Shown: positions 1 to 11,901, counted from the stretch's first letter. The stretch is DNA of 64,000 nucleotides from Chromobotia macracanthus (GCA_036877525.1 JAZGTH010000087.1:4348001-4412000), one strand, 5' to 3'. Notes: a model not told the origin generated them from the letters alone. Numbers and translations: made by a program.

Positions 1-2606
1 AAATGCTGCCTAAGTAGGCAATTAACTAAGGTCTGGAATAGAACTATTATGTCACATGAACTGCATGATGTCAAAGCGAACATCTGCAGAGAGTGTGTTG
101 GGTGAAATAAAAGGAAGCTCTCCTGGTGTGTGTCAAGTAGGAAGAATGCTGCAGATGGTCGTCTCTCTCATTCTCTCTCTTCCTGCTAGTCAACACTGTG
201 AAACTGCTGACAGTGACAAGAATCATCACCTCTCCAGCAGCTGATCCAGAAACAGTGCCATCAAACACCATCATGCATCACAATAATAAGCAATCAAATC
301 ATCCTGCTCTATAGTTTATTATAAAATGTAATACATGGTGAGCTAGTGACAACTTTCTTATCCTGACGAGACCTGTGACTATAATTCCTGCTTCTAATAG
401 ATCGAGGCAGTGAAATGTATATAGTGAGCTTCCATGAGCCAATCAACAGCTAGAACATGGGGACACATGGGGACAAACTGTGAATCCGCAGCACAATTTA
501 ATGATGTGCAATAAGAATGTGAACTAAACTAAACTAAACTATAATTGGCACCAAAAATCTTACGATTCTTACATAAGTTGAAACACAATGGGCATACAGA
601 GGATGATTAGCAGTTTGAATGTGTGGCTGTCATTAGTTGGCATGGTAATTGCATGTGTAATAGCATGACATTTCATCCAGGTATTTTATTTGAAGACATA
701 TGTAGCATGCATTTGAAATCTAACAGCAATACAGGTAGAGTTCAGGTATGTAGATGACTTCCATAGTTGGCATAAGTCAGAATAACTGACTATTAGAATA
801 GCAGGCTAGACTAGCTTATCTAAATGTCTTATTTTTGTTTTAATTGTAATACTATTAGCTGTGGTAGCTTAAAAGCTACACATAAATATGCATCCTAAAC
901 CAACCTGATTGTAGATTAACTAGTAGATCAGTCATTCAGACAACCCACCAACTTGTCAATTTTCACATCTCTATTTTGGTATTGGATTTCTACAAAAAGG
1001 TGTGTTGCAGGGAGTTGCAGTACATTGTTCTTCATTTGAAACACTGATTAGCAGCTCGGGAGCTTGTAAACATGGCTTTGTTTCCCGGTGCACTGATATA
1101 AACCTGTGCACCCTGACTCCTGTAAACTGCATAAAGATTGAAATTCGTGATGTCAGCCAGCTCTTGCTATTTTTGTGTACTGTCTGCATCAGAGCAGGTC
1201 ATGAATGGACTATATGCGCTCAGTGGGTGTGCTGTCTGAGGTTGAGACAAAGCTCTCAGTGGTCCACTCCCCTACTGTCCATTTTGTCACGCAAGGCACT
1301 AAACTTCTCTAATATGTTGTCAGTTCAATTTATAAATCAAAGAGACACTGTATGATCACCTTCATTTGTCAGAGAAATTAGTACACAGTTATCCAGCTTT
1401 TTGAATAGTATTACATGGTTCAGAATACTTGAATGACTACTTGAAATCATAAATGGTTTTATGATTATGGTGTTAATTGCAGAATGTTTTAATAAATATA
1501 AAATATTGTACAAGCTAGAATGCTATTGTACAGAATATCAGCATTGATGTAATTGCATTAATGCAACAGTTCTATAAACAATGAGCTAAATATCAAGTAA
1601 CTTACCTTTCACACAAAAGTGCATTTATTTGTGTTTTTTTTTAATTATTATTAAAAAATTAACAGACAGTGTATCAAAAATTCTCCTACTCTGTTCAAAG
1701 TAATTTCTCCTTTCCAATGTCCCTTTGGAGTCTCCACTTCCCACTCCTCATTCTGCTTATACTCACATAAATTTTAAAAACACCATAAACACAAACAAGC
1801 GACATGATACAAACAGTGAAACATTCCAGTTCTGCTTTAATAAATATACACAATCTTGGAACATTACTTGACCAATCAAATTAATTGTAATTAAACCAGA
1901 ATTAATTGTATTTAACATACTCTTTAGCCTAAATGCTGTTTGTCAATGTATTCTCTCATACTTCTTATAGCAAACTTACCTTGAGCCCAAGGCTTGTCTT
2001 TAATCAGACCCTATTAACAGAAGCATCTGGCGTCGCCACATGCCTCTGCATCCACTCAGTATGCAACACCCACACTTTCATGCACTGCATTTACTGTGCC
2101 AGAGGACTCACAATTACCTCTCACATCTGATCATCCAAACACACACGACTATGTGTCAACACTTCAGCACTACAGAAGGAAACGGGGCTCAAAGATTAGT
2201 GGCCTTCATTTTTTGTTCATTTTAAGGTAAAACTTGATTTGAACTCAGTGGGGGCTTTTCAATTTTAGGCAAGAGAAAGTGGGTGGGGGAAACTAAGTTC
2301 TTCAGAAAAAGATGTCTGGAACCGATGACTACACACACGCCTCGCCTCAGAGGAGAAAGTTTTTACCGAGTGAGTTATTGAAACTGGTAGCTCTCAAAGG
2401 CCCAGGACGACGTGAGTAGTCTTACTCACACACACACACACAGAACCTACAAGGTATACTAATGAGGACCTCTCATAGATCAAATCTGATACCATTAATA
2501 AGATAATGAGCGTAACTATTACTCAAACAGAAACATTATAGATTCTTTGGATTTAAACATGGTCCAATGTTTTAAAATGAGCTGAGAGCTCTACACTCTT
2601 ATTAAT

Positions 2607-2608
<2 letters not shown>

Positions 2609-2647
<39 letters not shown>

Positions 2648-2648
2648 A
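2609..2648. repeat. (AAAG)n microsatellite
   Basis: About ten uninterrupted copies of the tetranucleotide AAAG. A simple repeat likely to vary in length between individuals. Confidence 0.95.
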
Positions 2649-2932
2649 GTATGATTGAACATAATCAAATTTTACTTGATAAAATATTTATTAAGCATGC
2701 AAGGAGCAGGAAATATGTAGATCTTTATGAGTAATGAGCATTTAAAATGTGCCTGCAGAACACATTTCTGGAGTTGTTAGTACAGATTCCATTGGGACTT
2801 AGTAATGAAGAAACAAACTCTTAAAAACCCCATGAACTGAAAGTGAGAGTTTTTAGTGCATAACCATTAGCTTTAAGGCCATCTTTATTCTAGTGTAGCT
2901 CTAAAGGCTGTCAAAAGAAACTTTTAGCAGAG

Positions 2933-2977
2933 ATACGTTTTAACATTATACGTTTTAACATTATACGTTTTAACATT
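2933..2977. repeat. 15-bp tandem repeat, three perfect copies
   Basis: The unit ATACGTTTTAACATT occurs three times head to tail without a mismatch, at 2933-2947, 2948-2962 and 2963-2977. The lack of divergence suggests a recent local expansion. Confidence 0.9.
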
Positions 2978-5811
2978 ATTATAACAGAACAAAATAGTAA
3001 TGTTTTATCTTATTAAAACATATTGATGCTCTTTCTGAATGTCTTTCCCCTTATACCACATACCTCTGAGTAGCAATGTCAAGTAGAGTATTTTTTTATT
3101 ATTTTTTTATATGTTTTTCTGTACCATGAAGAAATGTAGGCTACAGTTTGAAGCCAGGCAAGCCTTTTCATTGTGCCCTGCCACAACTTCTTATTTCAAC
3201 AGCAAATTCCTCTACCCAAATTTGTACCCAAAAGTCTGCAAAACCTGACAAATATGAGCAAAACCTCCTTTTGAGGATGTCCTCATTTGTAAAAACACTT
3301 TAAAAAATAGTAAATAAAGTTTTTTATCATAAAAATGCAGAAAGATTACTTTTATGATTGTGTGTGTGCGTGGGTGGGTGAGTGGTAGGAGCCAAAGAGA
3401 TAACTTTAAACAACTTTGACTTTCTTCACATAAATGTCAATCCAATTTGTTTAAAAAAGTGGAAGTACAAAGGGTATGTTTAAAGAAAATCATTTGTCTG
3501 ATCAATAATAACCAAACCAACAACCATATTCACATCAAACTAAGACATTGATTTAAAAAAAAAAACACATTTAGCAAACCTGTTCTGAGAATATTTCACG
3601 GTGAGAGAAAGGGAGAGAGCGAGGCAGAGAAAATGTAATGACTCATAGATGCTAAAGTGTTGTGCATAACACACAGGGGTGGTCACTTAATCTACACACA
3701 CTTAATAGCCCTCTATACATAATAAAACACACTGAAGAGAATTGTTACATACTCCACATAGTGCACTCTTTTTTACATTTTAGTAACTAGCATACATACA
3801 TTATAGTGCATAACTTATAGTGCATTATAGTGCATTAACACTCACAAACATTCTTGGTTGAAGCTGGTGATATTTAGAAACTGTGAGAGTAGCATTAGGA
3901 CTCTTGTAAGCTGGTGCAGCCAGAGTGATCTGACAGGATTATATAATGGGAAAGAATTCTCATATCCACTTTAAAAAAAGACATAATTAGCCATCTGCTC
4001 TCAGTGGATGCAGTAACATCAAAACGTCAAAGTCTATTAAGGGAAGAGACAATGAACAGTCAGACAACAAATCTTTCAATAGGCTGGGGAAGATTAGGTG
4101 CGTTCTTGGGGTTTTGTTCCCTGATAACTGTGGAAAGGCCAGGGCTTATGTCCAATCTGAATGTCTGCAAAAGCTCTATTTTTGCTATTAACTTGAGAGA
4201 CATTGACTTATTTCTGGAGGGATGGATTGGGCAGCTTTTGTACATTGTTATTCTTTCTTTACTTCCCACAATAGCTTAATTATCCTACAACAGCTGATAA
4301 AGCACCACAAACCTTGTTCTGTACAAATCTAATGGCACAAACAGACTGGACTCTCTTTCTCACTCTCTCTCTTTGTAGCCTCATTGACAATATTAACATC
4401 CGTCTGAGCTGATCAGATCACAAGGGTACAGCACTAAATACAGATGTAAACAGGGTCCAAAATGTTTTATGATCAAATCACTTAAACCACATTGGGAATA
4501 TGTGAAGTGTATGTGACCGCATCCCACAGTAATCACACACTGATGCACATTAAACCTAATAGCCTGTCAATCTCCGTTGCGTGAATTTAAGGCTTTAAAA
4601 ATTGGAGGTTATGCATGGTAAAATGAAACATTTGGAACAGTCACTACATATATGTGAACAGTATTGCACAGAGCATCTTCAGTGTGCTTAATTTGAACAT
4701 GCAGGGACACAAATCATGTGAAGCGCACACATCTGAAGTTCAGTTACAGCTGCTCCACTAAAATAACTATGAGTATTCCAGTTGAATTCCTGTGATTGTG
4801 GTGAGATTACAGTTTAAGATGGGTACAACATGGCTACAATCCCCTTTTAAGGGGTGATTTTATTCTAATCACAAAGTACATGATCATCAAAAATTATATT
4901 TCTTGTTACTGTAAGTTGATGGATTGATCTTGATTAGATCAAATTACCTTCAAATTAAAATACCGTAAAACCTTTCAGGAAACAAACAGGAAAAGTTCAG
5001 AAAGGTAGTTTATGTTTTGTGTTTTGGAAGAAAAACACAGGCTTGATGTGTCACCAAACACATTTGTATGGTCTACATGTTTTGCTGTGGTGTTGTAAAC
5101 AGAGGGAACATTACCCCCTGAAGTCACACAAAGGCTCTACGCTCATGCAAAACGAGAAGGAGCTCTTCTGCATCCTATCCGATCTCCCTGCCCTCTGTTA
5201 CACTCTGTCTTCAGATCAAATTAACAGCCTGAATAACTCGCTAAAAAGAAAACTGGGGTGATAAGCCTGATAAAGACCTTATCAACCTTGAAGTCTAATG
5301 GTGAAGATAATTAGTTGGCCTCTCTCCTCCACTCTAATGTCAATTTTGAGACCCCACACAACTGGAAAAATTATCCTTAAATCACCTTGAAATACATCCA
5401 TTTAAAGCATACACATTATATTATTACATTTGTAATATATTACATTTGCCCCCCTCATGTTTTGGTCACATAATTGCCAGAATTGGTCATCTTTTATCAT
5501 CACTGATTAGAACAGTTAACTTCAGGTGGAAGACTGTAATAAGGACTTTGGATAAAAACATCAGCTAATGACTAAGTTATTAATAACTAGCATTTGCATT
5601 GCATTCAGTTATGATGTAATGTGACACTTGGTAATGTAAAGGCAACTGAATAAGATTATTCATCACCACTGAGCCCTTGAGACCAACACATGTTGCTCTC
5701 GAAGGCTTGTTTCTGCGATGAGCTTAATGTAAGTCACTTTGTACTGTAAGTGACTTTTAATATCAAATAAATAGTTTATTAACTCAAAGCCTTTAAATTA
5801 GCGCACCTCAC

Positions 5812-6460
5812 CTTGGAACTTGAACCCTTCTATCTGTATCCAAAGACACAGGTCTTCAGTGTCGCAGTCGCATCTCCAGGGGTTTCCGCTGAGCCCCAGA
5901 GAGCGCAGCGCCGGCAGGGCGATCAGCGAGCTGATGTTCAGAGCCGTCAGATTGTTGCGGCTCACGTCCAGCACCTGCAGCGCCGCGTTTTCCGCGAACG
6001 CGTCTGGGTGAATCTCCGCCAGCCCCGGGTTATCCGTCATCCTGAGCATGACCAGGCTGGCCAGCGGGCCAAACGTCCGGTCCTCGATCTGCCTCAGGGT
6101 GTTAAAAGACAGATCCAGGTAGGCGAGCTTGCGTAAGTTGCCAAAAGTGGACTCGGTGATCTCCGTCAGCGAGTTGTTGCTGCAGTCCAGGTACACCAGA
6201 TCCGACAGGTAGTTAAGCTGCAACGCCGGCAGATCACCGATCCGGTTGTTGGAGATAATGAGTTGCCGGGTGGCCAGCGGGAGGTCCACGGGAAAGTCGG
6301 TTAACTGTTGCCCGGCGCACTGGACCACCAACTGGTCGTCGCACACGCAGCGGTCCGGGCAGCCGGCGGTCAGAGCCGGTGACGGTGCTACATCCATGAC
6401 GAAGATGAAGAGGAACACCAACCGCAATGACTGCGCGCTTGGCTCGGGCAGAACACGCAT
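5812..6460 (-). CDS. lrrc52: LRRC52-like leucine-rich-repeat membrane protein, first coding exon
   Basis: This exon encodes 216 codons plus one base and ends at a good donor (AAG|GTGAGG), so the gene continues in an exon not found in the window. The start is the first Met before a hydrophobic signal peptide (about residues 12-32, LRLVFLFIFV core). An LRRNT cap follows with the pattern Cx3CxCx7C (C34, C38, C40, C48), then about five to six leucine-rich repeats, including LSDLVYLDC, and the start of an LRRCT cap with NPWRCDC near residues 193-199. Several N-glycosylation sequons are visible (NNS, NLT, NIS). The repeat order and the segment LPLATRQL..NNRI..LPALQLNYLSDLVYLDC resemble LRRC52 more than LRRC26, LRRC38 or LRRC55. 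That family supplies gamma-type auxiliary subunits of SLO1/SLO3 potassium channels: an extracellular LRR domain, one transmembrane helix and a short tail. The missing second exon should encode the helix. The exon is markedly GC- and CpG-rich compared with its surroundings. Confidence 0.85.
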
Positions 6461-8079
6461 GATACCGCCACCGGCTTCATCAACTGCGCGTGCACTCGCG
6501 CATTCTTCATTGATCTGCGTGATCCGGTCCGGTCGTCGCTTGCAATGACAGTGAAAACGTTACCGAGCCGACACACAAGTCTCCTAAAACGCAAAGGTGA
6601 CCGTGGAGCGTCTTTAATCTTACGAACACTTTTGCGTAAATCAGTTTCTGTGAAGATCACCACAGGCTCATTCGTTGTCCATCTTCTTTTCCCTCTTATT
6701 TTAGGATCCCGAAAATGAGTTTCTTTTCCCAAGCGCGCAGTAGGCTGTTTGCTTAGTTTTGGACAAAAACGGTAACATCTTTAAATAAGTTGGCTTACAA
6801 GTTCATAAGTTTGATTCCGTGCCTCCCTGCTGTTAAGTTACGAAGCAGAGTCTTACTCTGTAGAGGCGTACTGTACCATCGAGCTTTTCTTCTGTATTGT
6901 GGCTGTGATGTGTTGCGCAGCTTCTATCTGCAGCTGTAAGTGTGTGTGTGAGTGAGAGAGAGATTGTCAAGTCTGTGACACAGCATGTGTCACATGCATA
7001 TGAAAAAATAAATACTTGTCTGCCTCTGAAAAGCTGTAACAAGGAGGCTGTGATATACTTTATAGAAAGAAAACAAGCATTCTTTACAAAAAATTACTTA
7101 ATACAACTGGATTAATGTGACTGCATAAAATTACACCAACAAAAACAATTTGCATTGCAAAAAGAGATTAAGAGATTGTTTTGGACACTATCAATTAAAT
7201 ATCTGTTGTGTCTGACACTCACACACACATCCGCTTGCCTGTCCTACAATCAGATGTGTGTGCGTCTGTCTCATCATAGTTCACAAGACACAAGTGCACA
7301 ATGATGTCACGAGTCTCCATCCCAGTGGCAGCAGACAGCAGAGGGACAGACCGACAGTCACCGACTTTAATCATCTTCACTTTCTCTGTCTGTGTGGTGA
7401 GACAGAGTAAGCGAGAGGGAGAGACTGTTGTGCTTGAGCTGACACAGGTGCCAAAGAAACATGATATCCATGTACTATAAGACGGAGTGTGTTCTATTAT
7501 TGCTATGGGGGAATCTTTCTATCCTGTATTAACAAAGAGGAAAACCAATTGTTAAGTAAAACTATTCTTAGTTATCAGTTGAGGATCTCATTTAATTCCA
7601 TTTTGGCCTTTGTACCAACAAGCCTACATGTGAAGATAATCATAACAGTGATTCATGTGATTGTGTAACTTTTATTTTGGTGGAGTCACTTGCCTTTAGC
7701 AGTTTAGCCCTCCCACGGGTAAGCCGACTCACCAACTAGAGATGTTGAATGTGACTGGGGCAAACTATACTGGTTATATTACTCCATTACAAAATTAGTG
7801 GTATAGCATGACATCTAAGTCCATGCGCAATAAAGGTGTCTCAGAATCAGAATTTGTAGTTTGCAACCACTTTTTGTAGTTTGAAACTACTAATAATGTA
7901 ATTAACACACTTTGTTATTGCCATTTGGATGGGCATTTATGTATTAGACTGCATTTTTAATGTAAAGAATGTCAGGAATTTCCACATCCTCAATGTTATC
8001 TTAATATATTTATTCTCATTCAATAAACATTTAATGTTAACATTTCTGTTCATTTAATGTTGTGTTTTGGATACCAGTC

Positions 8080-8235
8080 CCTATGCTATGCTGGTCTCCC
8101 TACCAGGCTTGTTAACCAGCCAGTAAGCCTTCCTTGAACAGATTAATTGGAAAAGGCATACTGGTTGACCAGCCTCATCAGTTCAGTTTTGCAGGTGAAC
8201 ATGATGGCTTTGTTGGTCCACCAGCTAAACCAGTA
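8080..8235. repeat. GCTGGT/ACCAGC-type dispersed repeat
   Basis: Degenerate, closely spaced copies of the motif (A)CCAGC / GCTGGT, for example ATGCTGGTCTCC, AACCAGCCAGTAAGCC, GGTTGACCAGCC and CCACCAGCTAAACCAG. The same type of sequence recurs at 30780-30895 and 55190-55480, so it is interspersed and not locus-specific. Confidence 0.6.
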
Positions 8236-8432
8236 AGCCTGAAAATTCATGCTCTTATAAGTTTCTGTTTTAGCTGGGTTTTCATCTGGTTAGTTCTTCC
8301 TCAGCACACTTCTGTTCATATCATTGAATCACCTGGTGCTCAGTTGTTGTCCATAACATGACCCACATTTTCCTTTACACATATATCTATGATTTTAAAT
8401 GCTGACAATGATAAAAGGTATCTCTTCTAGCC

Positions 8433-8570
8433 CTCACCTGAGACTCCGTCTACCATCTGCAAACTGGGGTAGGTGCCAAAGTAAATCAAACGATTGAGCT
8501 CATTAGTGTAACTTTCATCCCTGGATCGTTTCCAGCATGTCAGTTTGCAGACGATGGAGTGTCAGGTGAC
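8433..8570. repeat. imperfect inverted repeat (foldback)
   Basis: The left arm at 8433-8466 (begins CTCACCTGAGACTCC, ends CTGCAAACTG) is matched in inverse orientation by 8541-8570 (begins CAGTTTGCAGACGATGG, ends GTCAGGTGAC). The arms are about 30 bases with a few mismatches and a 3-4 base gap. The spacer is 74 bases. It could be a small foldback transposon or a transcribed hairpin; no target-site duplication is evident. Confidence 0.7.
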
Positions 8571-10957
8571 GTTGAGGTGGGAAGCTTTGTTACTATTTAA
8601 TGGGTGGGTCATCTATCAGAGGCCTTGATGCATGATTAGGCACAGACTGATGCAAGCTCAGAACTGGGAGAATTTGGATCTGGAGAAAAACATAAAAACG
8701 AGAAAAACAACAGAAAATGGCTCAGAATTGATTGTGACAACTTTGTTCACACACAGCATACGTGAAACCATTGAAGCACCACTGAAGTCTTAGGGAACTT
8801 TAAATGTTTCAAGCATTAACTTTGTCCTCAATGTCTTCCAAAATAAAATTTTATTAAAAATATTTTTATAAGAAATAGTAAAATTCAGATATTCGATTCC
8901 CATTTTAGTATCTTTACCCTATCTTTACATTCACTCATGTACTAATGTAATGATTTCCAACCATAAATATGTGCACCTCAGGAGGTGGAAAGATTTTGCA
9001 GTGTTAAACGTAAAAAACAGAAATGATCAAAGATTTAAATAAAATGTAATGCATCTTATTGTTTTTCAAATTACTTGTTTTGGGAAGAAAACAAAATAAT
9101 GTGTATAATATACTAGATTATGTTTTTATAAAACTGCAGTTTGTAACTTTTCTTGAATAAAAAAATGAACAAAAATCAGTTATTGAACATGTACATAACA
9201 GACTAGTGTTTAAAACTGTTTCCTTACTGTATCCCAGTTCGCAAGATATCCCAAGTTTACAATAATGATTTATAATACCCCAGGAAATGTTTGACTTGTG
9301 TTTTAAGTTGCCATCCATGTTAATAACCCTGCAAGTAACTTTTTTTCGAACACAGATGGCGATAGAGAGGCAAAAGTTACAGATTGTACACTTACAGATT
9401 AAACAACATTAATGGTAATGCTAATATCAGTTTTTGTTTTGTCCTTATTTGTGATTTGTTTGTGTCAATGAAGGGACATTAGGCCTTGCACAGTGTTTCT
9501 TTATTGATGGGGCTTTGCATAGTACATAAGGCAAACAAATTTGGGAAACACTGCTCTAGAGAAGACCCGAGAACCAAGAAAAGCAGGAAACTTAATTTCC
9601 TTTATTTCAACTTCATTTTAAATCTTAATTTACTGTAAGAATCAAATTGCTGACTAGAAACAACATTACAAATATCTCATTTGTAAGATTTGTATTCTTT
9701 TGGGAAAGTAGTACTTTTATATATATTGATTAGATTTGGTTTTCTTTGCCACATAAGGATAAAGAATATTTTATGTCTTGTTTGTCAGCAAGACAGCAAA
9801 GCATGTTATTATTGCTCATGTTTGTATCTGATCATTTGCACAGCAGATCTCCAGCTGAATTAAGCAAAGGCACGCAAACACAGACATCTGTGTACACATG
9901 CACAAACATAAAATGTCAACAAACCACAGATCCATTACAACTATAAAATACAAATCTCCATTTGCCACACACAGAATTGTAAAATCGGTGCAAGTTGCAA
10001 ATACTGTAAGCAGAAGAGGGGTCTCCATCAGACGCTGAACTTGTCATGATGCCACAATCCAGCAAAAACATTTTAATTGGACAGATTAAAGAAAAAGCAC
10101 AACCACAGAAAAAAGCATTTTAACAAATTAAATTAGGGACTGTTCAGTATGAATATAGGTCAATTGTCTTGTTTTAAAAGGAAATATTGGCATATTTTGT
10201 CTTAATGAATGAGTTTTGTATTCGTTTGGTAAAAGTGCGTTTATAACTTTTTATCATGCTTTATAACACTTGACCAATTAAATAATTAATCGTAAAGTAT
10301 TGTTATAAACAATTATTGCAGTCATATTGATTTATTTGTTATTGTTACCGATTTGGTTTGTGGGAAGACTGTGCTAAGTCGTCCATTACGATCGGGTGTC
10401 GCACGAGAAATCTGATCGGGGATCAGATCGGGGTTTGAAACAGTTCCATGTTTGTGTAACATACATTCTTGTTCACAGATAATTAGGTAAAATTGCGCAT
10501 TGAGAGCAGCCTGCAACCGGGAGGTACGTGTAGCGGTGACATCCGATTCAAAGTGTTTGTCTGCTCGCTGTCCGCTTTTACATCCTAAATGTGTGTCTGG
10601 TTTCAATATACTTTCACACGCGTTTATTACTTAAAGTAGCCGTACTATTATGTTTTTCCCCAGAATTATCATGCATTACATGTTGATATACGATATACAA
10701 CATCTAAACGATTTAGCATGTCACTGCGACTGCTAGATTTCGCAACCCGGAACTGTATGTACATAACACGAAACATGACCTAACCGGAAGACCGTAATGC
10801 CCACAATTCAACGCGGTTCGATGCGTTTTTCAATGATCCTTTCTATTTATCCATCGATTTGGCAGATTATTGCTTGGTAGATTCAATGCCTGCACTCGAT
10901 GGCGGTGTTGCAAGTGTTCAGCTCCATTTAAAACGTGTGATGGTGGTCATGTGTAGA

Positions 10958-10975
10958 GTAACCGTCGTGAGGAAG
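10958..10975 (+). promoter_or_regulatory. proximal sequence element (PSE) of the U5 snRNA gene
   Basis: GTAACCGTCGTGAGGAAG lies 65 to 48 bases before the predicted U5 start, the position expected for the SNAPc-binding PSE of vertebrate snRNA genes. It keeps the ACCGT core and purine-rich end seen in vertebrate PSEs. There is no TATA box just downstream, as expected for a Pol II (not Pol III) snRNA promoter. No clear octamer (distal element) was recognised. Confidence 0.6.
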
Positions 10976-11022
10976 CGTGTTGTCGCTGGTGTGGTGACCG
11001 CCGGAGTGAGCGTTGAGTCAGT

Positions 11023-11140
11023 ACACTCATGTTTTTCCTCAGATCGTATAAATCTTTCGCCTTTTACTAAAGATTTCCGTGGGGAAGAACACTATGAGTA
11101 TCAACTAATTTTTTGATGCCCTGCCGATTGGCGGGGCTTC
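11023..11140 (+). ncRNA. rnu5: U5 spliceosomal snRNA
   Basis: U5 is the snRNA of the U5 snRNP and the tri-snRNP; its loop I aligns the two exons during splicing. The strictly conserved core is present: AAATCTTTC, then loop I GCCTTTTAC (11059-11067), then TAAAGATTTCCGTGG. The Sm-binding site AATTTTTTG is at 11107-11115. A 3' terminal hairpin of eight pairs follows (11118-11125 with 11130-11137, loop GATT). The basal stem I differs from the mammalian sequence but still pairs: CTCAT at 11026-11030 with ATGAG at 11094-11098, a compensatory change that argues for a functional gene. The gene is about 116-118 nt, the usual size. The exact 5' and 3' ends are set by analogy and may be off by 1-3 bases. 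An open reading frame crossing this region (10859-11116) is incidental. Confidence 0.95.
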
Positions 11141-11146
11141 CTAATT

Positions 11147-11162
11147 GTGTGGAAAAACAGAA
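11147..11162 (+). terminator. snRNA 3' box
   Basis: GTGTGGAAAAACAGAA fits the vertebrate snRNA 3'-end formation signal, GTTT-N(0-3)-AAARNNAGA, and begins about seven bases after the predicted end of U5. It directs Integrator-dependent cleavage of the nascent transcript. Its presence in the right place, together with the PSE, indicates an intact transcription unit and not a retroposed pseudogene. Confidence 0.75.
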
Positions 11163-11611
11163 TATTATAATGTTTCTATTGGAGTTTTATTAAATTTAAT
11201 ATTGTCAATTGTTGTTGTATGAGGATCGTTATTAATTTATAGCACTAAAGTAAAAAACGCACCGAAGCGTCAGAAAGTGCGTGTGCGTGACTTTCCATTC
11301 AAATTTATTAACTGCTTCACTTTGTGCATAGTGAAATAAATTACTGCTACGACGACGTAGATGTTTATTAACTACATTGTATAAAAAATTTGAAGTTAAT
11401 GAATCATGAAAACGAATCATTCGCTGTCTTTTGACTGCATCACGTTTAAGTAAAACAAAGGTAAAAATTAAATACAAGCTTTGTCCACTAATTTCTAAAA
11501 TAAAGCCTAATAAAAAAACCTCACTAAGGTATGTCCCATTGTATATTATGTTAGGTCATGCGATGTGTATATTATAGAGAAAGTATAATTTGCTCGTTTG
11601 CAAGCGCATTG

Positions 11612-11667
11612 CCTCCAGATGGCAGCAGAGAGCACAGGGTTCAGGAAGCAGCGACCCCTGCTGGCCA
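11612..11667. promoter_or_regulatory. two opposed CTCF-like motifs
   Basis: CCTCCAGATGGCAGC (plus strand, 11612-11626) matches the CTCF core CCASYAGRKGGCRSY at all but one position. About 26 bases on, 11652-11667 read on the minus strand gives TGGCCAGCAGGGGTCG, also close to the core with one central mismatch. They stand about 0.5 kb downstream of the U5 gene. Binding is inferred from motif only. Confidence 0.5.
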
Positions 11668-11901
11668 GACTGCAGAAATAGGGTTTGGCAAAAATGGAAA
11701 TCTGCTGTTCAATGGGGGTCCATGACTTTGTTCATGTCTCCACCCCTTCTGATTCTTTAAGCTTATTTTATTCTTTGTTATGAGGAAGATTTTAACCAAA
11801 ATGTAAAGGAATCATGTATACATTATTCTACTATTATAGTTCTATTATGCTATACTATTATAGCTCTATTGTGCACGCAGGACTCTTGTTATTCCTGTTA
11901 T

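Larger units (their letters stand above)
1..5811. other. gene-poor flank on the 3' side of the lrrc52-like exon
   Basis: No exon with convincing coding signal was found on either strand here apart from the weak candidate at 2312. The stretch is AT-rich and lies downstream, on the minus strand, of the lrrc52-like exon 1, so it is most likely that gene's intron. It holds short tandem repeats (about 525-540 AAACT units, 2609-2648, 2933-2977) and a decayed copy of the common fish motif CTTTGGATAAAAxCATCxGCTAA around 5545-5570. I searched it for a second lrrc52 exon (a transmembrane segment after a Cys-rich flank) and did not recognise one. Confidence 0.6.
6461..10950. other. intergenic region upstream of the lrrc52-like exon and before the U5 gene
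   Basis: The first few hundred bases (6461 to about 6800) are moderately GC-rich and probably hold the 5' UTR and promoter of the lrrc52-like gene, but I could not fix a start site. The rest is mostly AT-rich, with CA/TG-rich patches, one GCTGGT-type repeat (8080-8235) and one inverted repeat (8433-8570). From about 10370 to 10850 the sequence turns CpG-rich on approaching the U5 gene. Confidence 0.5.

Noticed and set aside
10805..10825. GGTTCGATGCG resembling a tRNA B box
   Set aside because: No A box, no acceptor-stem pairing and no cloverleaf could be drawn around it.
10859..11116. 85-codon plus-strand open frame
   Set aside because: It overlaps the U5 snRNA gene and its promoter; the RNA gene explains the conserved sequence and the peptide has no family features.
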